32,042 nucleotides of DNA from an uncultured Candidatus Peregrinibacteria bacterium (GCA_903822115.1 CAIJNU010000060.1:1-32042), one strand, 5' to 3'. Positions 14,208-22,388 are shown, counted from the first letter of the stretch. Program-made: numbers and translations. Notes: generated by a model from the sequence alone, not told the origin.

Positions 14208-16370
14208 GTGGCAAACACACCTCCAATCCCAAAGGCCCCCCACACTCCTCCCCCGCTCCTCGTCGCCATCGACGATCTGCTGGGTCTCCATAACCAAGCC
14301 GAGACCGCACTGACGAAAGGGAACGAAGGAGAAACGCTCACGCCCGCCGAACGCGAATCCATCAAGCACTACGAGGAAGGATTGCAGAAAATCCTCGATA
14401 TCATCGCACCCTCCGCCATGGAGATTCGCAATACGGAGATCCTCCTCAATGATCAGTTCGTGCGGACGCTCTACGTGTACAACTGGCCGAACTACATCTT
14501 CCCCAACTGGCTCTCGCAACTCGTGAACACCGACGCGCAGATGGAGATCTCGCAGTTCATCTACCCCTCAAGCAACAAAGCCATCCTGAAAATGCTCCGC
14601 AAGAAAGTCGTGGAATTGCGATCATCGATCCGCATGCTCGAACAGCGCGGCATCGTCCGCGATCCGTCGCTCGAGGCGGCACTGCAGGACGCCGAAGAGC
14701 TTCGGGATCTGCTCGCACGAGGCCGCGAAAAGCTCTTCCAGCTCGGCATGTACGTCACGATCTACGCCGAGGACGAGGAGAAGCTCAAGAAGCTGCAGAC
14801 GGACATCGAATCGATGCTCGGAGGAAAGCTCGTACTCACGCGGCCGTCATACTTCCAGATGGAGCACGCGTTCACGTCGACACTCCCGCTGTGTCTCGAC
14901 GAACTGGAGATCAACCGCAACATGAACACGTCGCCGCTCTCGACGAGCTTCCCCTTCTCCAGCTCCGACCTCACGAGCGACCACGGAATTCTCTACGGCA
15001 TCAACCGCCACAACGAAAGTCTCGTCATCTTCGACCGCTTCGATCTACCCAATGCGAACGCAAACGTGTTCGCCATCTCCGGCGCAGGAAAATCGTTCGC
15101 GGTGAAGCTCGAGATTCTGCGCTCGCTCATGCTCGACACCGAAGTGCTCGTCGTCGATCCGGAGAACGAGTACGTCGACCTCTGCAAGACCGTCGGCGGA
15201 TCGTTCGTTCCCCTCTCGCTCCAGAGCTCCCTGCACCTCAACCCCTTCGATCTACCGCGCGCCGTTCGCGGAGAGGAAGCGGAGACGGGAGAAGTGCTGC
15301 GCGCGGCCACCATCAACCTCCACGGACTCTTCAAGCTCATGCTCGGCAGCCTGACGCCCGCGGAAGATGGCATCTTGGACAAGGCAATCATCGACACCTA
15401 CGCGCTCAAGGGCATCGCTCTCACGACGCCCAACCCCGGCAGCAACGAACCGCCCACGCTCCACGACCTCGTCGACGTACTCCTGACAACGGAGGGCGGC
15501 GAGAACATGGCAAAGGTGCTCCAGAAGTACACAGCCGGAAGCTACGCGGGCATCTTCGATCAGCAGACGAACGTGAAGATGGAGAACCAGCTCGTCGTCT
15601 TCCAGATTCGCGATCTCGAGGAGCAGCTGCGTCCCATCGCGATCTACATCGTGCTGAACTTCCTCTGGAATAAGGTGCGAAGCGAACTCAAGAAGCGCTA
15701 TCTCGTCATAGATGAAGCGTGGAACCTGATGCAACACGAGGATTCCGCGCGCTTCCTCTTCGGCATCGTGAAGCGGGCGCGCAAGTACTTCCTCGGCATC
15801 ACGACGATCACGCAGGACATCGAAGACTTCGTGAATTCGCCCTACGGAAAACCGATCATCACGAACTCCTCGCTCCAGATCCTCCTGCGCCAGTCCCCCA
15901 CCGCCGTCGACAACCTCCAGAAACTCTTCTACCTCACGGAGGGTGAGAAGTACGTCCTTCTCAACTCCGGCATCGGGCAGGGAATCTTCTTCGCCTCCAA
16001 CAAGCACGTCGCCATCGAGATCATCGCGAGCCCCTCGGAGGCGGCGATCATCACCACGAAGCCGGAGGAAATCCTCGCGAAGCGTGCGGAGCAGGCCATC
16101 GTGGAGCGAGAGAAAGTCATCCAGGCACGCAAGCAGGGCGTCGATGCCCAGAACGTCAATCTCCCGCTCGCTTCAGTGCAACCGTCAACTCCGACTGCGG
16201 CACCGACCCCCGTCCCCGAGGGCCATCCCGCAACTGAACCGGTCCCGCTCACGCCTTCCACACCCGTCCCAACACCGACACCCCCTGCGGAAAAAAAGAC
16301 AGAGCAGCCGCAAACATCTGCGACACCGCTGACCCAGGTGACGCCACCACCGGAAGCGATGCCTCAGTGA
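14208..16370 (+). CDS. VirB4/TraC-like type IV secretion ATPase
   Basis: A 720-residue ATPase of the VirB4/TraC family, which powers pilus assembly or DNA/protein transport at the inner membrane. After a Pro-rich N-terminus there is a VirB4-like N-terminal domain (about 75-260). The motor domain has Walker A ISGAGKS (Gly292-Ser296; the usual first glycine of the loop is alanine) and Walker B YLVIDEAWNLM (Asp502, Glu503), with ITTITQDIEDF and TNSSLQILLRQ downstream. A Pro/Thr tail of about 90 residues ends the protein and is probably disordered. The start is GTG 14208. No other secretion ATPase or VirB6/8/9/10 gene is beside it; three VirB2-like genes lie at 20786-22153. Its stop overlaps the convergent nrnA stop by 7 nt. 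Confidence 0.9.
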   Translation: MANTPPIPKAPHTPPPLLVAIDDLLGLHNQAETALTKGNEGETLTPAERESIKHYEEGLQKILDIIAPSAMEIRNTEILLNDQFVRTLYVYNWPNYIFPNWLSQLVNTDAQMEISQFIYPSSNKAILKMLRKKVVELRSSIRMLEQRGIVRDPSLEAALQDAEELRDLLARGREKLFQLGMYVTIYAEDEEKLKKLQTDIESMLGGKLVLTRPSYFQMEHAFTSTLPLCLDELEINRNMNTSPLSTSFPFSSSDLTSDHGILYGINRHNESLVIFDRFDLPNANANVFAISGAGKSFAVKLEILRSLMLDTEVLVVDPENEYVDLCKTVGGSFVPLSLQSSLHLNPFDLPRAVRGEEAETGEVLRAATINLHGLFKLMLGSLTPAEDGILDKAIIDTYALKGIALTTPNPGSNEPPTLHDLVDVLLTTEGGENMAKVLQKYTAGSYAGIFDQQTNVKMENQLVVFQIRDLEEQLRPIAIYIVLNFLWNKVRSELKKRYLVIDEAWNLMQHEDSARFLFGIVKRARKYFLGITTITQDIEDFVNSPYGKPIITNSSLQILLRQSPTAVDNLQKLFYLTEGEKYVLLNSGIGQGIFFASNKHVAIEIIASPSEAAIITTKPEEILAKRAEQAIVEREKVIQARKQGVDAQNVNLPLASVQPSTPTAAPTPVPEGHPATEPVPLTPSTPVPTPTPPAEKKTEQPQTSATPLTQVTPPPEAMPQ

Positions 16371-17386
16371 GAGGTCGGAAGCTGCGAGGGTGCATCATCA
16401 TCGACGACTTTCCAGCGCATTTCGGGTTTGAGTTTTCCCGGCAACGCGAATCCCGCAGCTTTGCGATGTCCTCCGCCGCTGAATTTGCCTGCCATGGCGG
16501 AGACGTCAACGTCATCGCGCAGTGTCCTCAGCGACCCTTTCACCTTGCCTTCGCGCTCGGAGAGGATGAGAGAAAAGCGCATACCGGGAACGGCATTCAC
16601 GTAGTCGATGGCGCCGGTCAGCGCGGAGTACTCGGCACCGGTAGCGCGGAAATCCCCCTCCGTAACGGCCGAAATCGCTCCTCCTTCCTCCGTCACCGTC
16701 ACCTTCTCCATGACTCTGCCCCACAGCCGAAGCGTCGAGAGCTCCGCCGTGCGGAATATGGCGGTCACGATGCTCTGGCGACGCGCTCCCGCTCGCAGGA
16801 GCTCGGCTACCGTGCGATACACGCGCGCCGTGGTATTGCTGTGGAGGAGGCCGCCAGTGTCCGTGTAGACCCCCGTGAGGAGGCAGGTGGCGACGTCCGC
16901 GGAGATCGTCCACTGCAGAAGCTCCGCCATGCGCACCACCACTTCACAACTGGAGCAGAGATCCGGTGCAACGAGATTGATGGTTCCGTAGTGAGGATTG
17001 CCGGGGTGATGATCGATATTGATTGTTCGAACGGAGCCGTCGAAGAGTTGAGGGTGCGAGCGATCGAGCTCCGTGAGCTTGGGCTCACCGCTGTCAAAGA
17101 AAATGATGATGTCATCCTTCTCCATCGCATTGTTGCCCGCCCCGGGAGGAGGCGGCACTTTCGTGACGCGCAGAGCCGCAGGCAGGAAGTGGAACTGGTC
17201 GGGAATGGCATCCACACAATGAAAAGTGACCTTCACAGACGGGAGGTAGGTCTCGAGGAGCAAACCACACCCCAGCATCGCTCCGATGGCATCCCCGTCG
17301 GGGTTGCGATGGCAGACACAGCGCACAGTGCGCGCATGCGAAAGGAGATCGAGAGCTGCGGCCGCATCTGCGTGAACGATCGGCAT
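16364..17386 (-). CDS. nrnA: DHH-family oligoribonuclease / pAp phosphatase
   Basis: A 340-residue DHH/DHHA1 phosphoesterase of NrnA type, which degrades nanoRNAs and can dephosphorylate pAp. The DHH domain shows HRNPDGDAIGAMLG, IIFFDSGEP, the signature INIDHHPGN and GVYTDTGG, all metal-binding motifs intact. The DHHA1 domain ends with KFSGGGHRKAAGFAL. An in-frame ATG 13 codons upstream exists; ATG 17386 is preferred because TAGAAT (17401-17406) would lie inside the longer version. It follows rbfA by 92 nt, a common pairing in bacteria, so co-transcription is likely. Confidence 0.9.
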   Translation of the reverse strand: MPIVHADAAAALDLLSHARTVRCVCHRNPDGDAIGAMLGCGLLLETYLPSVKVTFHCVDAIPDQFHFLPAALRVTKVPPPPGAGNNAMEKDDIIIFFDSGEPKLTELDRSHPQLFDGSVRTINIDHHPGNPHYGTINLVAPDLCSSCEVVVRMAELLQWTISADVATCLLTGVYTDTGGLLHSNTTARVYRTVAELLRAGARRQSIVTAIFRTAELSTLRLWGRVMEKVTVTEEGGAISAVTEGDFRATGAEYSALTGAIDYVNAVPGMRFSLILSEREGKVKGSLRTLRDDVDVSAMAGKFSGGGHRKAAGFALPGKLKPEMRWKVVDDDAPSQLPTSH

Positions 17387-17400
17387 GGGCGTAATGGAAT

Positions 17401-17406
17401 ATTCTA
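17401..17406 (-). promoter_or_regulatory. -10 box upstream of nrnA
   Basis: TAGAAT on the minus strand, 14 nt before ATG 17386; gives a leader of roughly 7 nt. Confidence 0.4.
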
Positions 17407-17478
17407 CCGCAACGAAATCAAACACGGAACAAAAATGGACGCGAGTGTACGGGGCGTTTCACGCCAGGCGCAACGCAC

Positions 17479-17847
17479 TTAGTCTTGCGTCTCTTCCGAA
17501 GTATCTCCTGGATGTCTTTGCTCTTCCTCGCGCAGCAATTGATCGATGCGATCGCCTCTCATCGTCCGCTGATCGATGAGGAATCGAAGCTCGGGCACGC
17601 GACGAAGATTGAGTGAATGAAGTTGAGAGCGAAGTTCCTTCTTTCGCGCGGTCAGGAATGCCAACGCCGCCTGCGGATGGGAGAGAGCCGAGAGAAAAAT
17701 CGTCACGAGGGAATACTCGGGCGAAACCGTCACCTCGGTGATGGAAACGATGCCGCACTCCGGCGGACACTCACGAATGACGGGCGAGAGACGAGCACGG
17801 ATGACGGATGCGAGCATTGCCGGACGCCTCGATTGCGAACCTTCCAT
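17479..17847 (-). CDS. rbfA: Ribosome-binding factor A
   Basis: A 122-residue RbfA, a KH-fold protein that helps mature the 30S subunit. Recognisable are the N-terminal ASVIRARLSPVIRE helix, ITEVTVSPEYSLVTIFLSAL and the C-terminal LRRVPELRFLIDQ strand, matching the family in order and length. A charged tail follows. The start at ATG 17847 keeps the normal N-terminal helix. It is divergent from fmt with only 23 nt between the start codons, and the two appear to share one symmetric -10 element. Confidence 0.9.
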   Translation of the reverse strand: MEGSQSRRPAMLASVIRARLSPVIRECPPECGIVSITEVTVSPEYSLVTIFLSALSHPQAALAFLTARKKELRSQLHSLNLRRVPELRFLIDQRTMRGDRIDQLLREEEQRHPGDTSEETQD

Positions 17848-17857
17848 AGGAGACTGC

Positions 17858-17864
17858 TACACTA
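17858..17864. promoter_or_regulatory. Shared divergent -10 element, rbfA / fmt
   Basis: TACACTA reads TACACT on the plus strand (17858-17863, 7 nt before the fmt ATG) and TAGTGT on the minus strand (17864-17859, 11 nt before the rbfA ATG). One symmetric box could thus fire both ways. Confidence 0.45.
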
Positions 17865-17870
17865 CCACAA

Positions 17871-18752
17871 ATGACGTCCTCTCCGATCACCATTCTCTTC
17901 CTCGGAACATCGCCCTTCGCCGTTCCCGCGCTGGATGCCCTCGCCGGTGACTCTCGCTTCTCCGTGCTCGGTGTCGTCACGCAGCCCGACAAGCCGGTTG
18001 GGCGCAAGCAAGCCCTGACGCCGCCACCGGTGAAGGTACGAGCGGAGAGCCTCGGACTCAGAGTCACGCAACCGGAGAACCTCCGAAATGAATTCCCGCT
18101 TCTCTCCCTCCCCCGCCCCGACTTCCTCGTCACCGTGAGCTACGGCCAGATCCTCTCGCGGGAGGTTCTGGACTTCGCGAACGTTGCGCCGATCAACGTC
18201 CACGCCTCACTGCTGCCGCGGTGGCGCGGAGCCGCTCCGATCCAGAATGCCATCCTCGCTGGCGACAGTGAAACCGGCGTGACCATCCAGAGAATGGTGG
18301 AGGAACTCGACGCGGGGCCGATCTACGCCCATCAGAGCACGGAGATAGGAAAGCGAGAAACGACGACGTCCCTGCACGATCGACTGAAGGAAATCGGCGC
18401 CTCTCTCCTTGTGCGCACCCTCGTCGATCTCCCAGATCTGCGCCCGCAGGAAGGACCCATCGTCCTCTGCAAGAAACTCTCCAAACGCGACGGCGACGTT
18501 GACGTCAGTCTTCTCACGGCGGAGGAAATCGATCGTCGCGTCCGCGCACTGAACCCATGGCCGGGAGTCACGATCAACACGGAGGGCTCCCCCCTCAAAC
18601 TACTCGAGACTTCCCTCACTGCGGATACCGAAACCCATCCTCTGACGTGCAACGGAGAAATGCTCCTGCACCTGAGACGTGTTCTACCTGCCGGCGGTCG
18701 CCCGATGAGCGGCGCGGCATGGGCAAGAGGGAGGTTTCCCTCTCACGCTTAA
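17871..18752 (+). CDS. fmt: Methionyl-tRNA formyltransferase
   Basis: A 293-residue enzyme that formylates Met-tRNA for initiation, using 10-formyl-tetrahydrofolate. The N-terminal Rossmann domain begins ILFLGTSPFAVPAL, with QPDKPVGRKQ, and the active-site segment NVHASLLPRWRGAAPIQ contains the conserved Asn-His pair; ETGVTIQRMVEELDAGP follows. The C-terminal OB-like domain (LSKRDGDVDV, RALNPWPG) is present. Length is slightly short but complete. It is leaderless by its TACACT box. Its end overlaps the PUR-domain gene: TTAA at 18749-18752 supplies the stop on both strands. Confidence 0.95.
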   Translation: MTSSPITILFLGTSPFAVPALDALAGDSRFSVLGVVTQPDKPVGRKQALTPPPVKVRAESLGLRVTQPENLRNEFPLLSLPRPDFLVTVSYGQILSREVLDFANVAPINVHASLLPRWRGAAPIQNAILAGDSETGVTIQRMVEELDAGPIYAHQSTEIGKRETTTSLHDRLKEIGASLLVRTLVDLPDLRPQEGPIVLCKKLSKRDGDVDVSLLTAEEIDRRVRALNPWPGVTINTEGSPLKLLETSLTADTETHPLTCNGEMLLHLRRVLPAGGRPMSGAAWARGRFPSHA

Positions 18753-19033
18753 AGCTTCGTCTTCATCTCCTGAAACGCCTCGATGAATTTATCGAGGTCC
18801 TCGACGTCGAACATGATCGTCGTCTTCTGGCCGCCCCTCGATTTTTCCGAAACCTTGAAGAACTTGCCGTTCCCCGACTCCTTCAAATCGATGTAGAACG
18901 TGCGCTGGCGAGCGTGGATCGTGACGGAATGAAGGTCCTGTGCGAACCTTCCGCCTCCCTGATTCGCAGGCTTGGGTAAGGTGCCGCCGAGCGCATCGCC
19001 GTCTTGGGACTGGGCTCCCGTGAGCTCCGACAT
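18749..19033 (-). CDS. PUR-domain nucleic-acid-binding protein
   Basis: A 94-residue protein with one PUR-alpha-like domain (TFYIDLKESGNGKFFKVSEK, then TTIMFDVEDLDKFIEAFQEM), a fold that binds single-stranded DNA or RNA. A Gly/Gln-rich disordered N-terminus precedes it. A longer frame runs up to 19153, but its extra residues are Arg-rich and unconvincing; ATG 19033 is chosen because TATGTT lies exactly 7 nt upstream. It follows metG by 120 nt on the same strand and converges on fmt. Confidence 0.8.
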   Translation of the reverse strand: MSELTGAQSQDGDALGGTLPKPANQGGGRFAQDLHSVTIHARQRTFYIDLKESGNGKFFKVSEKSRGGQKTTIMFDVEDLDKFIEAFQEMKTKL

Positions 19034-19040
19034 TGGGTCA

Positions 19041-19046
19041 AACATA
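19041..19046 (-). promoter_or_regulatory. -10 box, leaderless promoter of the PUR-domain gene
   Basis: TATGTT on the minus strand, 7 nt before ATG 19033. It contains an in-frame upstream ATG, which argues that the downstream ATG is used. Confidence 0.45.
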
Positions 19047-19153
19047 AGAAGAGGGAAAATGATGAATCGCTGCTCCCTTCTCCACTCCCTGCGCGAACGC
19101 CAAGGCCGATTGGGAAGCGACCGCATCCTAGCAAAGCGAGTCGCGGGAGACAA

Positions 19154-20692
19154 CTATTTGACGAGAGGCGCAAAGAGGATGTTCGGCTCACCGACCTTCG
19201 TCCAGTTCTCTTCGCCACCCCACTCCTTCATCCGCTCCGTGATGACGAAATCCTTTTCCAACATCATCGCGGCACAGGGAAGATTGAGCTGCCGCGCCAT
19301 CTCCTGCGCCGTATGCGGGACGAAGGGAAGGAGCATGAGCGTGATGTGACGAAGAAGTTCTGCGAGAGCGCTCAACTCTTTCTTTTTTTCCTCACCTTTC
19401 AATGTCCAGAGCTTGTGCACATCGATGTAGATGTTTCCGCTGAGGCAAAGATTGAACACAGCTTGAATGGCATTCTGCAATTCAAAAGAATCCATGCCTT
19501 TTCCGAAATCCTCCCAACGCTGCTTCGCTTCCGCGCGAAGCGCATGCTGTTCAATGATCAACGATCCATCTCCATCTTTTCGCAGTAGCACCAAGATGCG
19601 ATTCAATAAATTCCCCAACTGATTCCGCAATTTTGCATCGTAAATTTCATCGATCCTCTTCCAAGAAAAATCGCCATCGTTGCCAACGGGAATCTCGTGG
19701 CTGAGGTAGAGACGCAGCGGATCGGGATTGCCGCCGAAGTGGCTCAAAACCTCTTCGGGTTGGACAATATTGCCGACCGTCTTGCTCATCTTCTGCCCCT
19801 CGCTCGTGAGGAACCCGTGGATGAGGAGACGCTGCGGCGGCGGGACCTGCAATCCCGCATTCTTCAACATCGCGGGCCAGATCAATGCGTGAAACCTCGC
19901 GATGTCCTTGCCGATCACGTGCGTCACCTCCGCCCCCTCCCACCACTGTGACTCCTGCATCGGTGTGAGGTAGCCGAGTCCCGAGATGTAATTCGAAAGG
20001 GCATCGCACCAGACATACATCGTCTGTTCATCGTCGTCGGGAACGGGAATGCCCCAACTGAGGCTCGACTTCGGTCGGGAGAAAGAGACATCCTCCAGAC
20101 CCTGCTCGATAAGCGACAACGTCTCGGGGGCGCGATGATCCGGAACAATGCGATAACCATCCGGCTCCGTCAGAAGCTTCTTCAGCCATTCCCCTTCCCG
20201 GCCAAGCAGGAAGAACCAATTGGATTCCGTCACCTCTTCGGGCTTCGCCTGATGAATGGGGCAGACGCCGTCCTGCAGATCGCGCGCCGTCAGGAAGCGC
20301 TCGCATCCCTGACAGTAGAGTCCCGTGTAGGATTGCTTTTCAAGAGCGCCGCTCTCCGCGAGCTTCTTCCAGAGCGCCTGCACCGTAGGCCAGTGACGAG
20401 TACGATCGGTGGTGCGAATGAAGAAGTCGGAAGAGATGTGAAGACGACGGTAGAGATCCTCGTAGAGCGCGGCGAAGCGATCGACGAATTGTTGAGGATC
20501 GACTTCCGCTTTCGCGGCCGCACGCTGCACCTTCACGCCGTGCTCGTCCATGCCGATCTGAAAGCGCACCTCATGACCGCTCAGGCGCATCCAGCGCGCG
20601 CAAACATCCGCCAGAATCTTCTCCATCACGTGCCCCATGTGCGGAGCAGCGCTGGCGTAGTCGATAGCGGTGGTGATGTAACGGCGAGACAT
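19154..20692 (-). CDS. metG: Methionyl-tRNA synthetase
   Basis: A 512-residue class Ia synthetase charging initiator and elongator tRNA-Met. It has the HIGH motif as HMGH (18-21) and the KMSK motif as KMSKT (from Lys301), with WCDALSNYISGLGY and VIGKDIARFHALIWPAML between them. A zinc-type knuckle (YCQGCERFL, DGVCPIH) lies near 130-150. The C-terminal helical anticodon domain ends without the dimerising tRNA-binding extension found in longer MetRS. TACAAT lies 6 nt before ATG 20692. Confidence 0.95.
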   Translation of the reverse strand: MSRRYITTAIDYASAAPHMGHVMEKILADVCARWMRLSGHEVRFQIGMDEHGVKVQRAAAKAEVDPQQFVDRFAALYEDLYRRLHISSDFFIRTTDRTRHWPTVQALWKKLAESGALEKQSYTGLYCQGCERFLTARDLQDGVCPIHQAKPEEVTESNWFFLLGREGEWLKKLLTEPDGYRIVPDHRAPETLSLIEQGLEDVSFSRPKSSLSWGIPVPDDDEQTMYVWCDALSNYISGLGYLTPMQESQWWEGAEVTHVIGKDIARFHALIWPAMLKNAGLQVPPPQRLLIHGFLTSEGQKMSKTVGNIVQPEEVLSHFGGNPDPLRLYLSHEIPVGNDGDFSWKRIDEIYDAKLRNQLGNLLNRILVLLRKDGDGSLIIEQHALRAEAKQRWEDFGKGMDSFELQNAIQAVFNLCLSGNIYIDVHKLWTLKGEEKKKELSALAELLRHITLMLLPFVPHTAQEMARQLNLPCAAMMLEKDFVITERMKEWGGEENWTKVGEPNILFAPLVK

Positions 20693-20698
20693 AGGCGG

Positions 20699-20704
20699 AT
20701 TGTA
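20699..20704 (-). promoter_or_regulatory. -10 box, leaderless promoter of metG
   Basis: TACAAT on the minus strand, 6 nt before ATG 20692. No clear -35. Confidence 0.55.
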
Positions 20705-20785
20705 CGCGATTGTTTCGAGAAAATCTGGTTCAAATAAATCATCCTCGGACTCTTCGGACTCCTCGGTTTCTTTGGAATCCTCGCG

Positions 20786-21175
20786 TCAAGCCCCTCCTCC
20801 CGCCGCAGCCGTGAGCAGTGTCACGGCATAGACGATGACGGCATCCGCGACCATCGCAGCAATGAGGCCGATGACGACGTTCGTCGCGATCTTCTTGGCT
20901 TCGTTGAACCCCTCCTCGTTTCCGCCGCCCGACATCATCTTCACGCCGGCGTAGATCAACATCGCCACTCCCACTCCCGCGATGAGACCGAGGATCGTCG
21001 TGTTGATTTTGCCAAAGAGCGTATCGGGCAGATTCGCGCCCTCGGAGCTCATCGGAAAAACATCTTTGATCTGGGACCACATGTCCGAGATGCCCGGCCC
21101 GCTCCCGATCTGATCCAGCGTCACAGCGGAAGCCTTGGGAATGAACAAGCCGAGAATGGTGAGAAAAAAATTCAT
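20786..21175 (-). CDS. VirB2/TrbC-like pilin-type membrane protein
   Basis: A 129-residue protein with an N-terminal signal sequence (hydrophobic FFLTILGLFIP, cleavage likely after ASA), a polar stretch, then two membrane helices separated by a short Gly/Asn loop (about ILGLIAGVGVAMLIYAGV, then NVVIGLIAAMVADAVIVYAV). This is the TrbC/VirB2 pilin layout. The C-terminus is Ala/Gly-rich. It starts 4 nt after the preceding gene's stop and is the third of three related genes, so they are likely co-transcribed from 22165. Confidence 0.7.
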   Translation of the reverse strand: MNFFLTILGLFIPKASAVTLDQIGSGPGISDMWSQIKDVFPMSSEGANLPDTLFGKINTTILGLIAGVGVAMLIYAGVKMMSGGGNEEGFNEAKKIATNVVIGLIAAMVADAVIVYAVTLLTAAAGGGA

Positions 21176-21179
21176 GGTA

Positions 21180-21773
21180 TTACCAGGAAATCGTACGGTT
21201 CACGAACGCTTCGACGATTGCGCGCGCGGCATTCACAATGATAGCGCCGATGAACGCCCAGAGAATCGTCGTACCGCCTTTGTGGAATGCATCTTGCTTC
21301 CCTTGTGAAATCGCCATACGGAATCCCGCGATGATGACGACGACTGCCACCGCCACGTTGAAGAGAGCAAGCGCAATCCGCACGAACGCCGGAAGGAAAG
21401 ATGAGAAGACGAAGTCCCCGCCACCACCGCCCTGTCCAAAGTTCTCCGTGACGACGAACGAAACGAGCGAACTCGCGCTCAGTGCAAGAGCGAGTCCTCC
21501 GAGTCCGAACGTAATGCTCTTGCGGCCGTTGCCCGCTTTCGCATCATCGCCGTTACTGAACACCATCAGGAACCCTCCCCAGATGATTGCGAGGATCGCT
21601 CCCGCCGCCGCCGCTTCGAGGAGGAGACTGGAAATGGCGGGAACCACACTGGTCGCAAGCACGTTGGCCGGAGGCGAGTCGCAACCGGGAATGCCCTTGC
21701 AACGCACGATCGGCGGTTCCGCGGCAAATGCCTGGAAAGAGGAAGCGACGATGGAGAAGAGACGCACGATCAT
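21180..21773 (-). CDS. Tandem VirB2/TrbC-like membrane protein
   Basis: A 197-residue protein with a signal sequence (cleavage likely after AFA), a short exported stretch with two cysteines (VRCKGIPGCDSPP), then four membrane helices. These form two copies of the helix-loop-helix unit seen once in each neighbour: AIIWGGFLMVFSNGDDAK and IIAGFRMAISQGKQDAFHK mark the two loops. A Gly-rich segment joins the copies. A longer frame reaches 21848, but ATG 21773 gives a proper signal sequence and overlaps the upstream stop by 4 nt (ATGA). Probable membrane or pilus subunit; exact role unknown. Confidence 0.7.
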   Translation of the reverse strand: MIVRLFSIVASSFQAFAAEPPIVRCKGIPGCDSPPANVLATSVVPAISSLLLEAAAAGAILAIIWGGFLMVFSNGDDAKAGNGRKSITFGLGGLALALSASSLVSFVVTENFGQGGGGGDFVFSSFLPAFVRIALALFNVAVAVVVIIAGFRMAISQGKQDAFHKGGTTILWAFIGAIIVNAARAIVEAFVNRTISW

Positions 21774-22153
21774 CCGACTTTGAAGAAAGAAGCATTGATC
21801 GTATGCAATATCACTCCGACGAGGAGCAGAAGGAGAAGCCCCAGACATGCCGCTTGCACCTGCTTGATGGATGCGCTGCGCTTACTCTGATCGCCCCCCG
21901 ACATGATCACACCGGTCATGCCCCACAGCCCCCACACGACGGCGATGCCCGCCGCGACTCCCTCCGCCCACGGCAGAAGTTCATTGATATACGAGAGGAA
22001 GACGTCGAACGGTTTGCCCGTCGTAGGAATGGAGGTGAGCCCGCCGATGGGCTGGAGCAACTGGATATCGGCACTCGCGATGAGCGGCCACAGGAAGACG
22101 AGGAGGCCGCTTGCGAGCGTCAGAAGCCGGGCGTTTCTACGCTTCAGAGTCAT
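21770..22153 (-). CDS. VirB2/TrbC-like membrane protein, first of three
   Basis: A 127-residue protein: basic N-terminus and signal helix (LLTLASGLLVFLWPLIASA), a short exported stretch, then two membrane helices around a Gly/Asp/Lys loop (GIAVVWGLWGMTGVIMSGGDQSKRS, then ACLGLLLLLLVGVILHTI). This is the VirB2/TrbC pilin arrangement. The ATG at 22153 is chosen because TATACT lies 6 nt upstream, and because residues before it do not look like a signal sequence. It heads a three-gene operon of related proteins. Confidence 0.7.
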   Translation of the reverse strand: MTLKRRNARLLTLASGLLVFLWPLIASADIQLLQPIGGLTSIPTTGKPFDVFLSYINELLPWAEGVAAGIAVVWGLWGMTGVIMSGGDQSKRSASIKQVQAACLGLLLLLLVGVILHTINASFFKVG

Positions 22154-22159
22154 CACACT

Positions 22160-22165
22160 AGTATA
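22160..22165 (-). promoter_or_regulatory. -10 box, leaderless promoter of the pilin-like operon
   Basis: TATACT on the minus strand, 6 nt before ATG 22153. The surrounding TATACTA is nearly symmetric, so weak plus-strand firing toward the tRNA gene is possible. Confidence 0.55.
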
Positions 22166-22273
22166 CCAAATTTTTGGCTTCTCTTCCAGCCCTTCCGAGC
22201 CTCCAAACACCGCTTGAAACAGCGATAAGGCTTGCGTCCGAGCCACTTCCTTCGTAGCATTGGCGGGCTCTCT

Positions 22274-22351
22274 GCGGATGTAGCTCAGTTGGCTTAGAGC
22301 GTCGCCTTGCCAAGGCGAAGGTCGCGGGTTCGAGCCCCGTCATCCGCTCCA
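22274..22351 (+). tRNA. tRNA-Gly (GCC)
   Basis: Cloverleaf with 7-bp acceptor GCGGATG/CATCCGC, anticodon stem TCGCC/GGCGA around loop TTGCCAA (anticodon GCC), T loop TTCGAGC and an encoded CCA end. Confidence 0.95.
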
Positions 22352-22352
22352 T

Positions 22353-22388
22353 CCGGCTTCGCTTCGATTGAGATCGAAGCTTCGCCGG
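22353..22388 (+). repeat. Strong interrupted hairpin after tRNA-Gly
   Basis: Stems CCGGC/GCCGG and GCTTCGAT/ATCGAAGC, separated by a symmetric TTC/TTC internal loop, with a TGAG tetraloop. It starts 2 nt after the tRNA CCA and lacks a T run, so it may aid 3'-end processing rather than act as a classical terminator. Confidence 0.6.

Noticed and set aside
14891..15673. 260-codon open frame inside the VirB4-like gene
   Set aside because: Same-strand shadow of a well-supported ATPase; low complexity, rich in Arg and His, no domain.
15252..16007. 251-codon minus-strand frame
   Set aside because: Antisense to the VirB4-like motor domain; no start signal and no recognisable motif.
16367..17482. 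371-codon open frame on the plus strand
   Set aside because: It is antisense to nrnA, has an Arg/His/Gly-biased composition typical of a GC-rich shadow frame, and shows no domain.
22353..22388. Classical terminator of tRNA-Gly(GCC)
   Set aside because: The hairpin is strong but has no T run after it, so it is reported only as a structured repeat.
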